Assembly: GCF_016907535.1 (NCBI RefSeq)
Contig: NZ_JAFBCF010000001.1
Span: 1,922,001-1,986,000, forward strand
DNA from: Microlunatus panaciterrae
GTDB taxonomy: Bacteria > Actinomycetota > Actinomycetes > Propionibacteriales > Propionibacteriaceae
Direction of reading: 5' to 3'
DNA: 64,000 nt
In this document: positions 16,687 to 25,536 of the stretch, piece by piece
Layout: each line of letters opens with the position of its first letter
How positions within the stretch are numbered: position 1 is the first letter of the stretch
The notes under the pieces: model-generated
What the model saw: the letters and a program-made list of their open reading frames with translations, nothing else
What the model was told of the DNA's origin: nothing
Databases searched by the model: none
Program-made: the position numbers and the translations under genes

Positions 16687-17382
16687 CTACTCCGGCAGCT
16701 GGGCGTTGTTGCCGCCGGCCGCCTGATAGACCAGGGCAGCAGCCACGTCGCGCAACCGGACGTTGGTGTGCTGCGACATCGAGGTCAGATGGTCGAAGGC
16801 CTCCTCGGCCCCGCAGCCGAGCTGAGCCATGATGATCCCCTTGGCCTGCTCGATGGTGGCCCGTGACGTCAGCGCCTCACGCAGCTGGCTCACCTCGTTC
16901 ACCAACTCGGTGAAGGCCTTCGCGCTGTGCACGGCGGCGCCGTCGGTGGTCCAGAACGACAGCACGCGCGCCAGGTCCGTGCGCAGACAGGTCACGTCCT
17001 CCACCTTGTGCGCGATCGCCACCAGGGCGCCGTCGGGGTCGAGGATCGGCGTGCAGACCCAGTTCCAGTACCTCTCCTCGAACTGGCCGGAGCGGCTGCA
17101 GATGTCATAGCGCTGGACCGGCATGCTGGCGGCTTCCTGGGTGCTGACCACGCGCTGCAGCGAGGCGTTGAGGGCGGTGACGCCGTCAGCACCGGGATCG
17201 TCCGGGTTCTCCGGGAAGGCCTCGAAGATGTGCCGACCCAGGATCCGCTCCGGCTCGGCCATCGCCACGTCCAGATAGGCCCGGTTGGCGTCCCGGATCG
17301 TCAGTTGGAGGTCCAGCACAACCGTCGGTGCCGGGACTGCTCGGAACACCTGGGCATAGTCGATGATCAGCCCCTGAGACAT
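16687..17382 (-). CDS. PAS-ANTAR RNA-binding regulator
   Basis: 231 residues. An N-terminal PAS domain (about residues 10-125, VFRAVPAPTVVLDLQLTIRD then a late strand DPDGALVAIAHKVEDVT) is followed by a helical linker with ELVNEVSQLREAL and a C-terminal ANTAR domain (about 175-225: RATIEQAKGIIMAQLGCGAEEAFDHL). ANTAR domains bind paired hairpins in mRNA leaders and antiterminate transcription; the PAS domain would supply the signal. A small ligand or redox signal is possible but unseen. It stands alone between the lyase and the DUF2207 gene, so its RNA targets cannot be read from context. Confidence 0.88.
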   Translation of the reverse strand: MSQGLIIDYAQVFRAVPAPTVVLDLQLTIRDANRAYLDVAMAEPERILGRHIFEAFPENPDDPGADGVTALNASLQRVVSTQEAASMPVQRYDICSRSGQFEERYWNWVCTPILDPDGALVAIAHKVEDVTCLRTDLARVLSFWTTDGAAVHSAKAFTELVNEVSQLREALTSRATIEQAKGIIMAQLGCGAEEAFDHLTSMSQHTNVRLRDVAAALVYQAAGGNNAQLPE

Positions 17383-17472
17383 GACGCCCCCTTGCCATTA
17401 CTGATCGGCTTCGGGCTGCGTTTCTGAACCCGGGTGCAGGACTGCGGAGCCAATAGTAGGCCACGCCGCGAC

Positions 17473-19317
17473 TCACCAGCCCCCGCCGCCGCCGCCGCCG
17501 ACCCCGCCTCCGGCGCCGGCACCCCCGGAGAAGCCGGAGCCACCGCCGGAGGCGACCGTCGCGCTGACCATGGCGGCGGTGGCCGTCTCCGAGAAGGCGT
17601 TCAGGGAGTCGGCGAAGGAGCCGCCCACGGCAGCGGTGAAGAAGCCGGCCTGGGTGCCCACGTACCACCCCGGCTCGGGCACCTGGCGGCCCTGCGCCGC
17701 CAGGTCCGCAAAGACCTTGGCCCAGCGTTCGGCGACGTCGAAGGCGATCGCGAACGGCAGGTAGCGCGAGAAGATGTCCTCACCCTCCTCGAACCTAATC
17801 TGGTCCGCCTCGGCGGTCTCCAGATACAGCTTGAAGCCGAGCGACTGGGCCAGCACCGCAGTGCCCTCAGCGGTCCGCGCCGGCATCCGATGGGCGACGA
17901 TGAGGGTGACCACACCGACCAGGGCGACGCCGACGCCGACCAGGCCCCAGCCGACGGTCAAGGCCAGCAGCACCGCGAGCAGGGCTCCGAGCACGACGAT
18001 GCCCGCCCCGATCCCGTACCAGCTCGCCCGGACGTTGAACGGGTTGGCGCGGAACCAGCCGCGGCTGGTCACCTCCTGGTAGAGCCACCGCTGGGTCTTG
18101 CCGAGCGTGCCGACGAACGACTTGCCGAGGTCGCTCAACAGGGTCTCGTCGTGGGCGGAGAACAGCCCGTCGAGGATGGTGCGCTCGTAGGCTCTGAGGT
18201 CCCCCGCCCCGCCGCTCAGCCGGACCAGTCGCCAGTCCGGCTTGCCCTTCCTCCGGGACCCGGGTTCGGAGCCGACCTCCTCGATCCGGAGGTGACCACG
18301 CACTGCGAGGTCGACGATGGTCGCGGTCACGTCGCGTGGGTCGGCGACCTCGTCGGTGAGCGTCCCCATCTCGCCCGGGCCGACCCCCTCGGGGGGCCGG
18401 AACTGGACGGCGACCGGGGTGTGCGAGCCGCGTCGTCCCACTGCTGCCGCCTGCTCGGTCCTCGGCGTCAGGCCGGGGGTGAGCCCCAGATACGCCTCGT
18501 CGCGCCCCTTCCGTTGCGACCGACGCACCACGGCCACGCTGCCGACCAGAGCGAGGAGCGCGGCCAGGCCACCGGTGAGCGGGGTCAGGCCGAAGGTGTT
18601 CTGCAGGTTGTACCGCTTGACCAGCTTGGGCTCTGCACCGACGAAGGTGCCGCCCGGCCAGCCTGCGACCAGGGTCAGGGCCGAGCCTGGCTCGACGACC
18701 TGCTGGCTGTAGGTGACCCCGTCGGCGGTGACCTGGTGCTTGTCACACTCCCGTGAGCTGCCGGGCTCGCCGACGAAGCAGGTGGCGTCGGCGACCTCGG
18801 CCGGGCCGGTGAGGTTGACGCTGATGTTGTGCAGCGGGATCTCCCACTGCTGGCCGATGATGTTCCAGAAGATCTCGTCCTGCCCCCGGGCACCGACCTT
18901 GGGGTTGACCACGCCGGAGATCCGGTAGGACAGCTGGTAGTTCTGGATCCCGGTCACCTCGGTGTTCTCGTCGCCGATCTTGATCGCCAAGGCGCCGTTC
19001 TTGGTCTCGGTGGCGACCGCGTCCGGAGCGCCCGAGGGGCTGTCGGCGCTGATGTCGGTGATGCCGAAGCTGCGGTAGTGGTCGGGGTCGCCGGCGATCT
19101 CCTGGCGCAGCGGCAGGGTGACGTACGGTCCGTGGCCAGGCTGGTCGGCGAAGTCGAAGTCGAAGTCGAGCCTGACCGTGATGACGCCGTTCCTGGCCGC
19201 GGTCGCCTCCACCTCATAGCGGGTGATGCTCCAGTTCCCTTGGTCCGCCTGCGCGGTCCCAGGGAGCAGGATGAAGGCGGCCAGCCCCAGCCAGACCGCA
19301 ATGACGATGCGCTTCAT
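17473..19317 (-). CDS. DUF2207 membrane protein with glycine-rich tail
   Basis: 614 residues, function unknown. A signal peptide MKRIVIAVWLGLAAFILLPG ends near AQA. An extracytoplasmic DUF2207 domain (about residues 25-250, starting GNWSITRYEVEATA) follows. Next come a membrane segment (TPLTGGLAALLALVGSVAVV), a cytoplasmic winged-helix-like region (TATIVDLAVRGHLRIEEV), and a hydrophobic pair (IVVLGALLAVLLALTVGWGL and on) before a second cytoplasmic part. The last 25 residues are almost all glycine and serine, ending in Trp. The start is the ATG before the signal peptide; the frame extends upstream without support. DUF2207 proteins are widespread in actinobacteria and Firmicutes and are thought to be envelope-related. 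Confidence 0.82.
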   Translation of the reverse strand: MKRIVIAVWLGLAAFILLPGTAQADQGNWSITRYEVEATAARNGVITVRLDFDFDFADQPGHGPYVTLPLRQEIAGDPDHYRSFGITDISADSPSGAPDAVATETKNGALAIKIGDENTEVTGIQNYQLSYRISGVVNPKVGARGQDEIFWNIIGQQWEIPLHNISVNLTGPAEVADATCFVGEPGSSRECDKHQVTADGVTYSQQVVEPGSALTLVAGWPGGTFVGAEPKLVKRYNLQNTFGLTPLTGGLAALLALVGSVAVVRRSQRKGRDEAYLGLTPGLTPRTEQAAAVGRRGSHTPVAVQFRPPEGVGPGEMGTLTDEVADPRDVTATIVDLAVRGHLRIEEVGSEPGSRRKGKPDWRLVRLSGGAGDLRAYERTILDGLFSAHDETLLSDLGKSFVGTLGKTQRWLYQEVTSRGWFRANPFNVRASWYGIGAGIVVLGALLAVLLALTVGWGLVGVGVALVGVVTLIVAHRMPARTAEGTAVLAQSLGFKLYLETAEADQIRFEEGEDIFSRYLPFAIAFDVAERWAKVFADLAAQGRQVPEPGWYVGTQAGFFTAAVGGSFADSLNAFSETATAAMVSATVASGGGSGFSGGAGAGGGVGGGGGGGW

Positions 19318-19375
19318 GTCCGGTGGTCCCCCTCGCTGAGACCTCCAGACTACGGGATCTGCGCCTCGCCGACCC

Positions 19376-20674
19376 TTACCCGGCGGCTCGTTCGGCCTCG
19401 ATGTGTTCCAGCGACTTTCCGACCGTGTGCGGCATGAAGAAGAACCCCACCACGCCACTGATCAACAGGAACAACGCCAGCAGACCACCGACCACGCTGA
19501 AGCCCTGAGTGGCCAGTACCGGCACGAAGAAGCTCCAGATGCCGAGGAACATCCGCGCCACCCCGAAGGTGTAGCCCTGGGCGGTCCCCCGCAGCATGGT
19601 GGGGAACAGCTCCTGGCTGAAGATCTTGTAGACGGCCTCCCCCGCCAGCGCTGCACCGATGGCGAACAGCACCACGTTCAGGATGATCACCGGCACTGTG
19701 AACGGCAGCACGATGAACATCCCGTAGGCCACGATCTGCATGACCGAGCCGACCCCCCAGAACACTTTGCGCAGCCCGTGGGTCTTGTCGTAGTGCGGCA
19801 TGAAGATCACCACTGTGGCGATGATGCCGATGGCGAATCCCGCGCAGGCCAGCCCGACACTGACCGCCTGGCTGCCGCCGCCGAGGGTCTTGACCATGTA
19901 GGGGGTGAAGATGCCCGACGTGCCGGCGGCCAGGTTCCAGAACACGTAGATCGTGGCGGTCCACAGCAGCGCCTTCAGGTTCGCCCCACGGAACAGGTCG
20001 CTGACCCGGTGCCCGGTCTCCTTGACCGCGGCCGACGCCGACTTCCAGCGGACCGACTCCGACATCCCGCGGCGGAGCCCCCAGGTGACCAGCGCGACCA
20101 GGCACAGATGCAGGAAGACGATTCGGATACCCAGCAGGCCGAGCGGCGCCAGCACCAGAGCCAGCAGCAGCACGATCACCGGGCCGAAGTTCCAGGCGAC
20201 CTGGCTGAAGCCGAGCAGCTTGCCGCGGGCCTTGGCCGGCGACAGCTCCCCGACCAGGGCCAACGAGGTGGGTACGTCGGCGCCGACGGTCACACCGACG
20301 ATGAAGGTGCCGACGAACAGCATCACGGGGTTCACCGAGAAGGCGATCAGCAGGATGCCGACGGCGTAGAGCAGCAGGTCCCACTGGTAGATCTTCTTGC
20401 GGCCCAGCTTGTCGCCCAGCCGCCCGCCGATGAAGGCCCCGAGCGCGCAGCCGAGGGCGTTGGGGCCGATTGCGGCCAGCGCGCCGACCGCGCCGCTGCC
20501 GAGCCCGAACTCCGCCTTGAACAGCGCCAGTCCGGCGCCGAGGGCGACGATCGAACCGGCGTCGAGATAGGACGCCATCCCAGCCAGGATCGTCCATTTC
20601 CACTGTTGCCGGGTGACCTTGCCGCCGTCAGGGTCGTGGTCCACTTCCACGTCGGTTGTTGTGGTGTCCGCCAT
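19376..20674 (-). CDS. MFS transporter, sugar/inositol-porter-like
   Basis: 432 residues with about 12 membrane helices. The conserved loop after helix 2 reads GGRLGDKLGRKKIYQ, and a second-half counterpart is PHYDKTHGLRKVF. GVTVGADVPTSLALVGELSPAKARG resembles the sugar-porter signature that ends in E-X-X-P-X-X-X-R-G, as in metabolite:H+ symporters. It probably imports a sugar, polyol or organic acid. ATG at 20674 is supported by AGGAGGAG; an upstream extension has no ribosome-binding site. The 200-bp divergent gap to the alcohol dehydrogenase carries a LacI-type palindrome, suggesting catabolic control. Confidence 0.87.
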   Translation of the reverse strand: MADTTTTDVEVDHDPDGGKVTRQQWKWTILAGMASYLDAGSIVALGAGLALFKAEFGLGSGAVGALAAIGPNALGCALGAFIGGRLGDKLGRKKIYQWDLLLYAVGILLIAFSVNPVMLFVGTFIVGVTVGADVPTSLALVGELSPAKARGKLLGFSQVAWNFGPVIVLLLALVLAPLGLLGIRIVFLHLCLVALVTWGLRRGMSESVRWKSASAAVKETGHRVSDLFRGANLKALLWTATIYVFWNLAAGTSGIFTPYMVKTLGGGSQAVSVGLACAGFAIGIIATVVIFMPHYDKTHGLRKVFWGVGSVMQIVAYGMFIVLPFTVPVIILNVVLFAIGAALAGEAVYKIFSQELFPTMLRGTAQGYTFGVARMFLGIWSFFVPVLATQGFSVVGGLLALFLLISGVVGFFFMPHTVGKSLEHIEAERAAG

Positions 20675-20776
20675 GGGTGCGCTCCTCCTGTGTTGAAAAG
20701 TCGGGCGAGATCGACGTCGGGACAGCACGTGTCTGGATGCTGTCTCAACTACCGCGGGTACCCACTGTGACGACAC

Positions 20777-20790
20777 TGAAACCGCTTCCC
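20777..20790. promoter_or_regulatory. LacI-family-like operator
   Basis: TGAAACCGCTTCCC contains GAAACCGCTTCC, close to the GAAA-N-CG-N-TTTC pattern of LacI/CcpA-type sites. It lies between the divergent MFS and alcohol dehydrogenase genes. No LacI-family gene is present in the window. Confidence 0.4.
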
Positions 20791-20875
20791 TGGCGCCGCT
20801 GGGCCTTCTCGTAGGGGCCGCGGTCCGCTTAACTGGAAGCCAGACCTGCCTCAGACACGGGTCAACTGGAGCGAC

Positions 20876-21880
20876 ATGCGCGCATGGTGGGTGGAGAGGC
20901 CAGGACCGATCGCCGGCGGTCCGCTGCGCAGTGGATCACGGCCGGACCCGGTACCCGGACCGGGCGAGGTGCTGCTGAGGGTGCGCGTCTGCGGCGTCTG
21001 CCGGACCGACCTGCACCTGGCGGAGGGCGACCTCGCGCCACGGCGAGCAGGCGTCGTCCCGGGACACGAGATCGTCGGCGAGGTGGTCGAGCTCGGTCCC
21101 GGCTGCCGCCGGCTGAAGGTCGGTGACCGGATCGGGGTCGCCTGGCTGCGGCACACCTGCGGCCGGTGCCGGTTCTGCCGACGCGGAGACGAGAACCTCT
21201 GCCTCGACCCGCTGTTCACCGGTTGGGACGCCGACGGCGGCTACGCCGAACTGGCCACCGTGGCCGAGGACTTCAGCTACCCGATCCCGGAGATCTTCAC
21301 CGACGAGCAGGCCGCGCCGCTCCTCTGTGCCGGCATCATCGGCTTCCGTTCGCTGCGGCGCACCTCCCTGCGCCGGGGCGGGCGGCTGGGCATCTACGGC
21401 TTCGGCGGCTCGGCCCATCTCGCCGCCCAGGTCGCGCTGCACGAGGGCGCCGAGGTGTACGTGATGACCCGCTCTGCTGCGGCCCGCCGGCTGGCCGCCG
21501 ACCTGGGGGCTACCTTCGTCGGCGACGCCGACCAGGAGCCGCCGGCCAAGCTGGACGCAGCCATCCTGTTCGCCCCGGTGGGCACCCTGGTGCCGCCGGC
21601 GCTTCGGGCGCTGGACCGCGGCGGGGTGCTGGCCGTCGCCGGCATCCACCTCTCGGACATCCCGCCCCTGCATTACGCCACCGACCTCTTCGAGGAGCGT
21701 CAGCTGCGTAGCGTCACCGCCAACACCCGTCGGGACGGGGAGGAGTTCCTCCGGATCGCCACCGAGATACCGATCCGGCCGACCACGGTTGGCTACCCGT
21801 TGGAGTCGGCGGACCGGGCGCTGCTCGACCTGGCCGAGGACCGGGTCACCGGTGCCGCCGTCCTCCAGGTCGGCTCCTGA
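20876..21880 (+). CDS. Zinc-dependent alcohol dehydrogenase
   Basis: 334-residue medium-chain dehydrogenase. Catalytic zinc ligands are visible: Cys in [14 protein letters not shown] and His-Glu in [10 protein letters not shown]. The structural zinc cysteines are in [16 protein letters not shown]. The NAD(P) Rossmann region reads [19 protein letters not shown]; the usual GxGxxG is GFGGSA. It closely resembles AdhA-type enzymes that oxidise or reduce small alcohols and aldehydes. Start ATG follows GGAGCGAC. It diverges from the MFS transporter and may share the LacI-like site, which suggests a role in metabolism of the transported compound. Confidence 0.9.
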   Translation: MRAWWVERPGPIAGGPLRSGSRPDPVPGPGEVLLRVRVCGVCRTDLHLAEGDLAPRRAGVVPGHEIVGEVVELGPGCRRLKVGDRIGVAWLRHTCGRCRFCRRGDENLCLDPLFTGWDADGGYAELATVAEDFSYPIPEIFTDEQAAPLLCAGIIGFRSLRRTSLRRGGRLGIYGFGGSAHLAAQVALHEGAEVYVMTRSAAARRLAADLGATFVGDADQEPPAKLDAAILFAPVGTLVPPALRALDRGGVLAVAGIHLSDIPPLHYATDLFEERQLRSVTANTRRDGEEFLRIATEIPIRPTTVGYPLESADRALLDLAEDRVTGAAVLQVGS

Positions 21881-21895
21881 ACCGGACCGGCCAAC

Positions 21896-22744
21896 TCAGG
21901 AGGTGATGTCCTTGTTGGAGAACCGGGCCCAGGCGGCCAGCCAGAAGACGAGCGCATAGCCGGCCGCCACCAGCAGCCCGCGGAAGATCGAGTCCCAGAC
22001 GATCGGGTCGCGGTACAGGTCACCGAAGGCGGTCCACCAGTGCGTGAACAGCCACGGGTGCAGCCAGGACAGCTGCTGGATCGAGTCGAGGGTGAAGCTC
22101 ATCACGTTCAAGATCACGATGGCGATGGTCGCAGCGATGGGCTGTTCGGTGAGCGTGGACACGAACAGCCCGATGGCACCGAGGGCGGCGAACCCCGCCG
22201 TCAGGTACAGCACGGTGAGCAGCACCCGCCCCAGTGCGGCGGCCATCGGGATCCGGGTTCCGGACAGCAGCGTCATGTCACCGCCTCCGAACAGCGCCAG
22301 CCCGATGATCACGCCGACGCCGGCGACGGTCAGCGTGGCGACGAAGGTGAAGATCACCACCGCCAGGTACTTGACCGCCAGCAGCCTGGTCCGCTCGACC
22401 GGAACGGTCAACAGATACCGCAGGGTGCCGATGTTGGCCTCGCCGGCGACCGCGTCGGCCGAGATCGCCGCCACCGCCAGCGGCAGGAAGACCACCAGCT
22501 CGATGGTCAGCGCGGCCAGCGCGACGAAGATCCCGTTGCCGGTGATCGACGCGATGAAGTCGGGACCGCCACGATCACCACCGGGCGAGGACACCTTGAC
22601 CGCCACCGCGATCAGGATCGGGACCAGCGCCAGCACCCCCAGCCCAGCCAGGTTGCGCCGCCGACCGAAGATCACCCTCAGCTCGGAGCGGAGGAAGCGC
22701 AGCGACACCGGCCGGGTCCGGGGGGGCGCGTCAGCCGCTGACAT
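21896..22744 (-). CDS. ABC-2-type transporter permease
   Basis: 282-residue membrane protein with six predicted helices, the first in NLAGLGVLALVPILIAVAVKV and the last near RGLLVAAGYALVFWLAAW. The pattern GEANIGTLRYLLTVPVERTRLLAVKYLAVV, with a small-residue loop before a helix, is typical of ABC-2 exporters of the NatB/YhaP kind. It overlaps the ATPase gene upstream by 14 bases and so forms a transporter with it. Substrate unknown; association with a LolA-like lipoprotein and a two-component system suggests export for envelope maintenance or antibiotic defence. Confidence 0.87.
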   Translation of the reverse strand: MSAADAPPRTRPVSLRFLRSELRVIFGRRRNLAGLGVLALVPILIAVAVKVSSPGGDRGGPDFIASITGNGIFVALAALTIELVVFLPLAVAAISADAVAGEANIGTLRYLLTVPVERTRLLAVKYLAVVIFTFVATLTVAGVGVIIGLALFGGGDMTLLSGTRIPMAAALGRVLLTVLYLTAGFAALGAIGLFVSTLTEQPIAATIAIVILNVMSFTLDSIQQLSWLHPWLFTHWWTAFGDLYRDPIVWDSIFRGLLVAAGYALVFWLAAWARFSNKDITS

Positions 22745-23681
22745 CGAAGCCCTCCCCGGTGAGCTGGACGAACCGGTCCTCGAGGCTCTGGCCGGCGACG
22801 GCGAAGCCGAGGACCGGGACCCCCTCGTGCACCAGTGCGGGAACGATCTTCTCCACGGCTATCTGGCCGAGCAACCCCTGGATCTGTCCGGGGGACACCT
22901 TCACGTCGGCGATGCCGAGCATCCGCAGCACCCGAGCGGCGTCCTCCTCGCGGTCGGAGTCCACCCGGACCCGTGGCTCGCTGCCGGAACGTACTTCGGC
23001 GACCGATCCCTGTGCCACCAGGTTGCCCACATGCATCACCCCCAGATGGGTGCAGATCTGTTCGACCTCCGACAGCAGGTGGCTGGAGATCAGGACAGTG
23101 GCGCCGTCGGCGGCCAGCGAGGCCACCAGCGACCGCACCTCACGGGTGCCCTGCGGGTCCAGTCCGTTCGTCGGCTCGTCGAGCACCAACAGCTCGCGAG
23201 GCTCCAGCAGCGCGGCAGCGATCGCCAGCCGCTGGCGCATCCCCAGCGAGTAGGCCCGGTAGCGCTTACGCGCGGCGGCGAGCAGGCCCACCCGGTCCAG
23301 GGCGGCGTCGATCCGTCGACTGGCGGTACCCGGGTCGCTCTGCCGGTCAGCGGCGTCCAGCCGGACCAGGTTGGCCCGCCCGGACAGGTACGGGTGGAAC
23401 GCCGGACCCTCGACCAGCGACCCGACCCGGCCCAGTACTGCGCCAGCCCTCCTCGGCATCGGCTGGCCGAGCAGCTCGTGCTCGCCGGAGGTGGGCCTGA
23501 TCAGGCCCAGCAGCATCCGGATCGTCGTCGTCTTGCCGGAGCCGTTCGGGCCGAGAAACCCGTACACCGACCCGGTCGGCACCTCGAGGTCGATCGAGTT
23601 CACCGCCACCTGGTGGCGGAAACGTTTGGTCAGCCCTCGGGACCTGACAGCCGCGGCTGGACCGGAGGTCCCGGTCGTCAT
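22731..23681 (-). CDS. ABC transporter ATP-binding protein
   Basis: 316 residues. Complete nucleotide-binding domain: Walker A GPNGSGKTTT, a signature SLGMRQRLAIAAALL in place of LSGGQ (usual in this exporter subfamily), Walker B ELLVLDEPTNGLDP and the H-loop VLISSHLLSE. A C-terminal extension of about 90 residues ends in LEDRFVQLTGEG, as in CcmA/NatA-like drug or peptide exporters. ATG at 23681 starts the conserved region and lies 10 bases after the LolA-like gene; the frame extends upstream into that gene without support. It partners with the permease, whose start overlaps its end. Confidence 0.92.
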   Translation of the reverse strand: MTTGTSGPAAAVRSRGLTKRFRHQVAVNSIDLEVPTGSVYGFLGPNGSGKTTTIRMLLGLIRPTSGEHELLGQPMPRRAGAVLGRVGSLVEGPAFHPYLSGRANLVRLDAADRQSDPGTASRRIDAALDRVGLLAAARKRYRAYSLGMRQRLAIAAALLEPRELLVLDEPTNGLDPQGTREVRSLVASLAADGATVLISSHLLSEVEQICTHLGVMHVGNLVAQGSVAEVRSGSEPRVRVDSDREEDAARVLRMLGIADVKVSPGQIQGLLGQIAVEKIVPALVHEGVPVLGFAVAGQSLEDRFVQLTGEGFDVSG

Positions 23682-23691
23682 CCGAGCCGGC

Positions 23692-24777
23692 TCATCTGGA
23701 GCCCAGGGCGGCATAGAGCGCGGACGGCCTGACCGCCCCGGCCACCACGGTGCCGTCGTCGGTGACCAGCACCGAGAACGCGGTGCCGGCGAGCAACCGG
23801 CCCGAACCCCAGCTGCCGGAGACCCTCGGCAGCGCGTTGAGCATCCGCTGCAGGTCACGCGGACCCGAGGCCGACCCTGCTGCCGGGGCCGGAGCCTTGG
23901 CCACCACGACCGTCGTCCAGCCCTTGCCGACGACCTTCGGCGCTGCCTGGGTGTGGGCCTTCCGGTCGGCCCGCTTGGTGTCGGTGCTGCCCGGCTTGAC
24001 CTCCTTCACCGTGGCTCCCGGGGGCGGGTTGAAGGTGAACTGGGCCGCGTCCGGCCGGGTGAAGTTGACCTGGGTGAAGCCGACCTGGAAGGCCGGCTTG
24101 GAGCCGCCGTCCGCCCACAGCTGCACCCTGGTCGGGACGTGCGCAGCGCCGTCGATCGCGATCCGCACCTGCGCGACCAGCGAGGCCGAGTCCCTCGGTG
24201 TGAGCACCAGCTCGTAGGCCGGTCGTCCGGCCACGGTGACGTTGTCCGCAACGGTGACCTCGGTGCTCGGGTCGATGGCCGCCAGCGCGGCGTCGGCCGC
24301 CTGTTGCGGGGTCTTCGGCGTCTCGGTGCGCGGGTGCTTCTGCTCCGACGGGGTGACGGTGTAGTGGCTGGCGGTGTTGTCCTTGCTCGACCACAACCAG
24401 ACGTCCTTGCCGTTCTGGATCACATCGGATTCGCCCAGGGTGCCGAGCAGGGCCAGTCGCGCCTTGTCGGGTCCGGACGACCAGACCTTCATCGTATGGG
24501 TACCGGAGATCAGGGACGTGAGGTCGGAGCTGCCGGCACCGCCCACCCCGGGCAGGTCGGGAATGCCCAGGTCGGAGTTCTGCACCACAGTCCCGGACAG
24601 TCCGCTGATCCGGGCCTGCTGAACATCGACGAGGAGCTGGCCGGCCGTACGCTCGGGGAGTGTGGTGTCGGCGGAGGCGGAGAGCGAGCTGATGGCAGCA
24701 CCGCCCCCGATCAGCAGCAGGGCGGCCAGCAGCGGCACGGCCCAGCGAAGCAGGGGTCTGCGGTTCCAAAGAGGCAT
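23692..24777 (-). CDS. LolA-like / DUF2092 secreted protein
   Basis: 361 residues. One N-terminal membrane anchor or signal segment (LLRWAVPLLAALLLIGGGAA). The exported body has the half-barrel features of LolA-like lipid-binding proteins: GTHTMKVWSSGPDKARLALLG, WLWSSKDNTASHYTV and a strand VTVAGRPAYELVLTPRD. A C-terminal part after residue 270 (KVVGKGWTTVVVAK) may be separate. In actinobacteria such proteins bind lipids or sense the envelope, but none is proven here. The first gene of a three-gene unit with the ABC exporter, divergent from the two-component system 101 bases away. Confidence 0.78.
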   Translation of the reverse strand: MPLWNRRPLLRWAVPLLAALLLIGGGAAISSLSASADTTLPERTAGQLLVDVQQARISGLSGTVVQNSDLGIPDLPGVGGAGSSDLTSLISGTHTMKVWSSGPDKARLALLGTLGESDVIQNGKDVWLWSSKDNTASHYTVTPSEQKHPRTETPKTPQQAADAALAAIDPSTEVTVADNVTVAGRPAYELVLTPRDSASLVAQVRIAIDGAAHVPTRVQLWADGGSKPAFQVGFTQVNFTRPDAAQFTFNPPPGATVKEVKPGSTDTKRADRKAHTQAAPKVVGKGWTTVVVAKAPAPAAGSASGPRDLQRMLNALPRVSGSWGSGRLLAGTAFSVLVTDDGTVVAGAVRPSALYAALGSR

Positions 24778-24878
24778 ATCCCCATCATGCCCGGCGGCAC
24801 CTGTGCGGACGCTGAGAAGACCGAGCCGGGCGACGTCGCGCCCGAACGGCATTCCCGACGGCGTGACACCCTGGGGGC

Positions 24879-25535
24879 ATGCGGGTGTTGATCGTCGAGG
24901 ACGAGGTGCGGCTGGCAGCATCCCTGCGCCGCGGTCTGGTCGCGGAGGGGTTCGTGGTGGAGCTCTCCGACAACGGCCCGGATGGTCTGGACGCCGCCCG
25001 GGACGGCGAGTTCGACGCGGTGATCCTGGATGTGATGCTGCCTGGGATGTCGGGCTATGACGTGGTCCGCCGGCTGCGCGCCGAACGCAACTGGGTCCCC
25101 GTGATCATCATCTCGGCCAAGGACGGGGAGTACGACCAGGCGGACGGCTTGGACTGCGGGGCCGACGACTACCTCACCAAGCCGTTCTCGTTCGTCGTCC
25201 TGCTGGCCCGGTTGCGAGCGGTGCTGAGGCGGGGAGCTCCGGCGCGCCCCGCGGTGCTGTCGGCCGGGGCCGTCAGGCTCGACCCCGGCTCGCGGGAGGT
25301 GTTCGTGGCCGGCGACCCGGTGACGTTGGCTCCGCGTGAGTTCACCCTGCTGGAGTATCTGATGCGCAACCCCGACCGGGTGATCGGCAAGACGGAGCTG
25401 CTGGACCACGTCTGGGGCAGCGGTGACCAGGCGGATGGGAACGTGGTCGAGGTCTACGTCGGCTATCTGAGACGCAAGCTCGGCCGGTCAGCCGTGGTCA
25501 CGGTCCGGGGCGCCGGCTACCGGCTGGCCTGCTGA
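24879..25535 (+). CDS. OmpR/PhoB-family response regulator
   Basis: 218 residues. Receiver domain with acidic pair Glu7-Asp8, phosphoacceptor Asp51 in AVILDVMLPGMSG, switch Ser in IIISAKDGE and the conserved Lys in LTKPFSF. The C-terminal winged helix (about residues 125-218) has REFTLLEYLMRNPDRVIGKTELLDHVWG. GGGGGC precedes the ATG. Its stop is 1 base before the kinase start, so the two are coupled. Placed back to back with the LolA-ABC exporter unit, it is the obvious candidate regulator of that unit, as in other drug- or envelope-responsive systems; the link is inferred. Confidence 0.94.
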   Translation: MRVLIVEDEVRLAASLRRGLVAEGFVVELSDNGPDGLDAARDGEFDAVILDVMLPGMSGYDVVRRLRAERNWVPVIIISAKDGEYDQADGLDCGADDYLTKPFSFVVLLARLRAVLRRGAPARPAVLSAGAVRLDPGSREVFVAGDPVTLAPREFTLLEYLMRNPDRVIGKTELLDHVWGSGDQADGNVVEVYVGYLRRKLGRSAVVTVRGAGYRLAC

Positions 25536-25536
25536 G

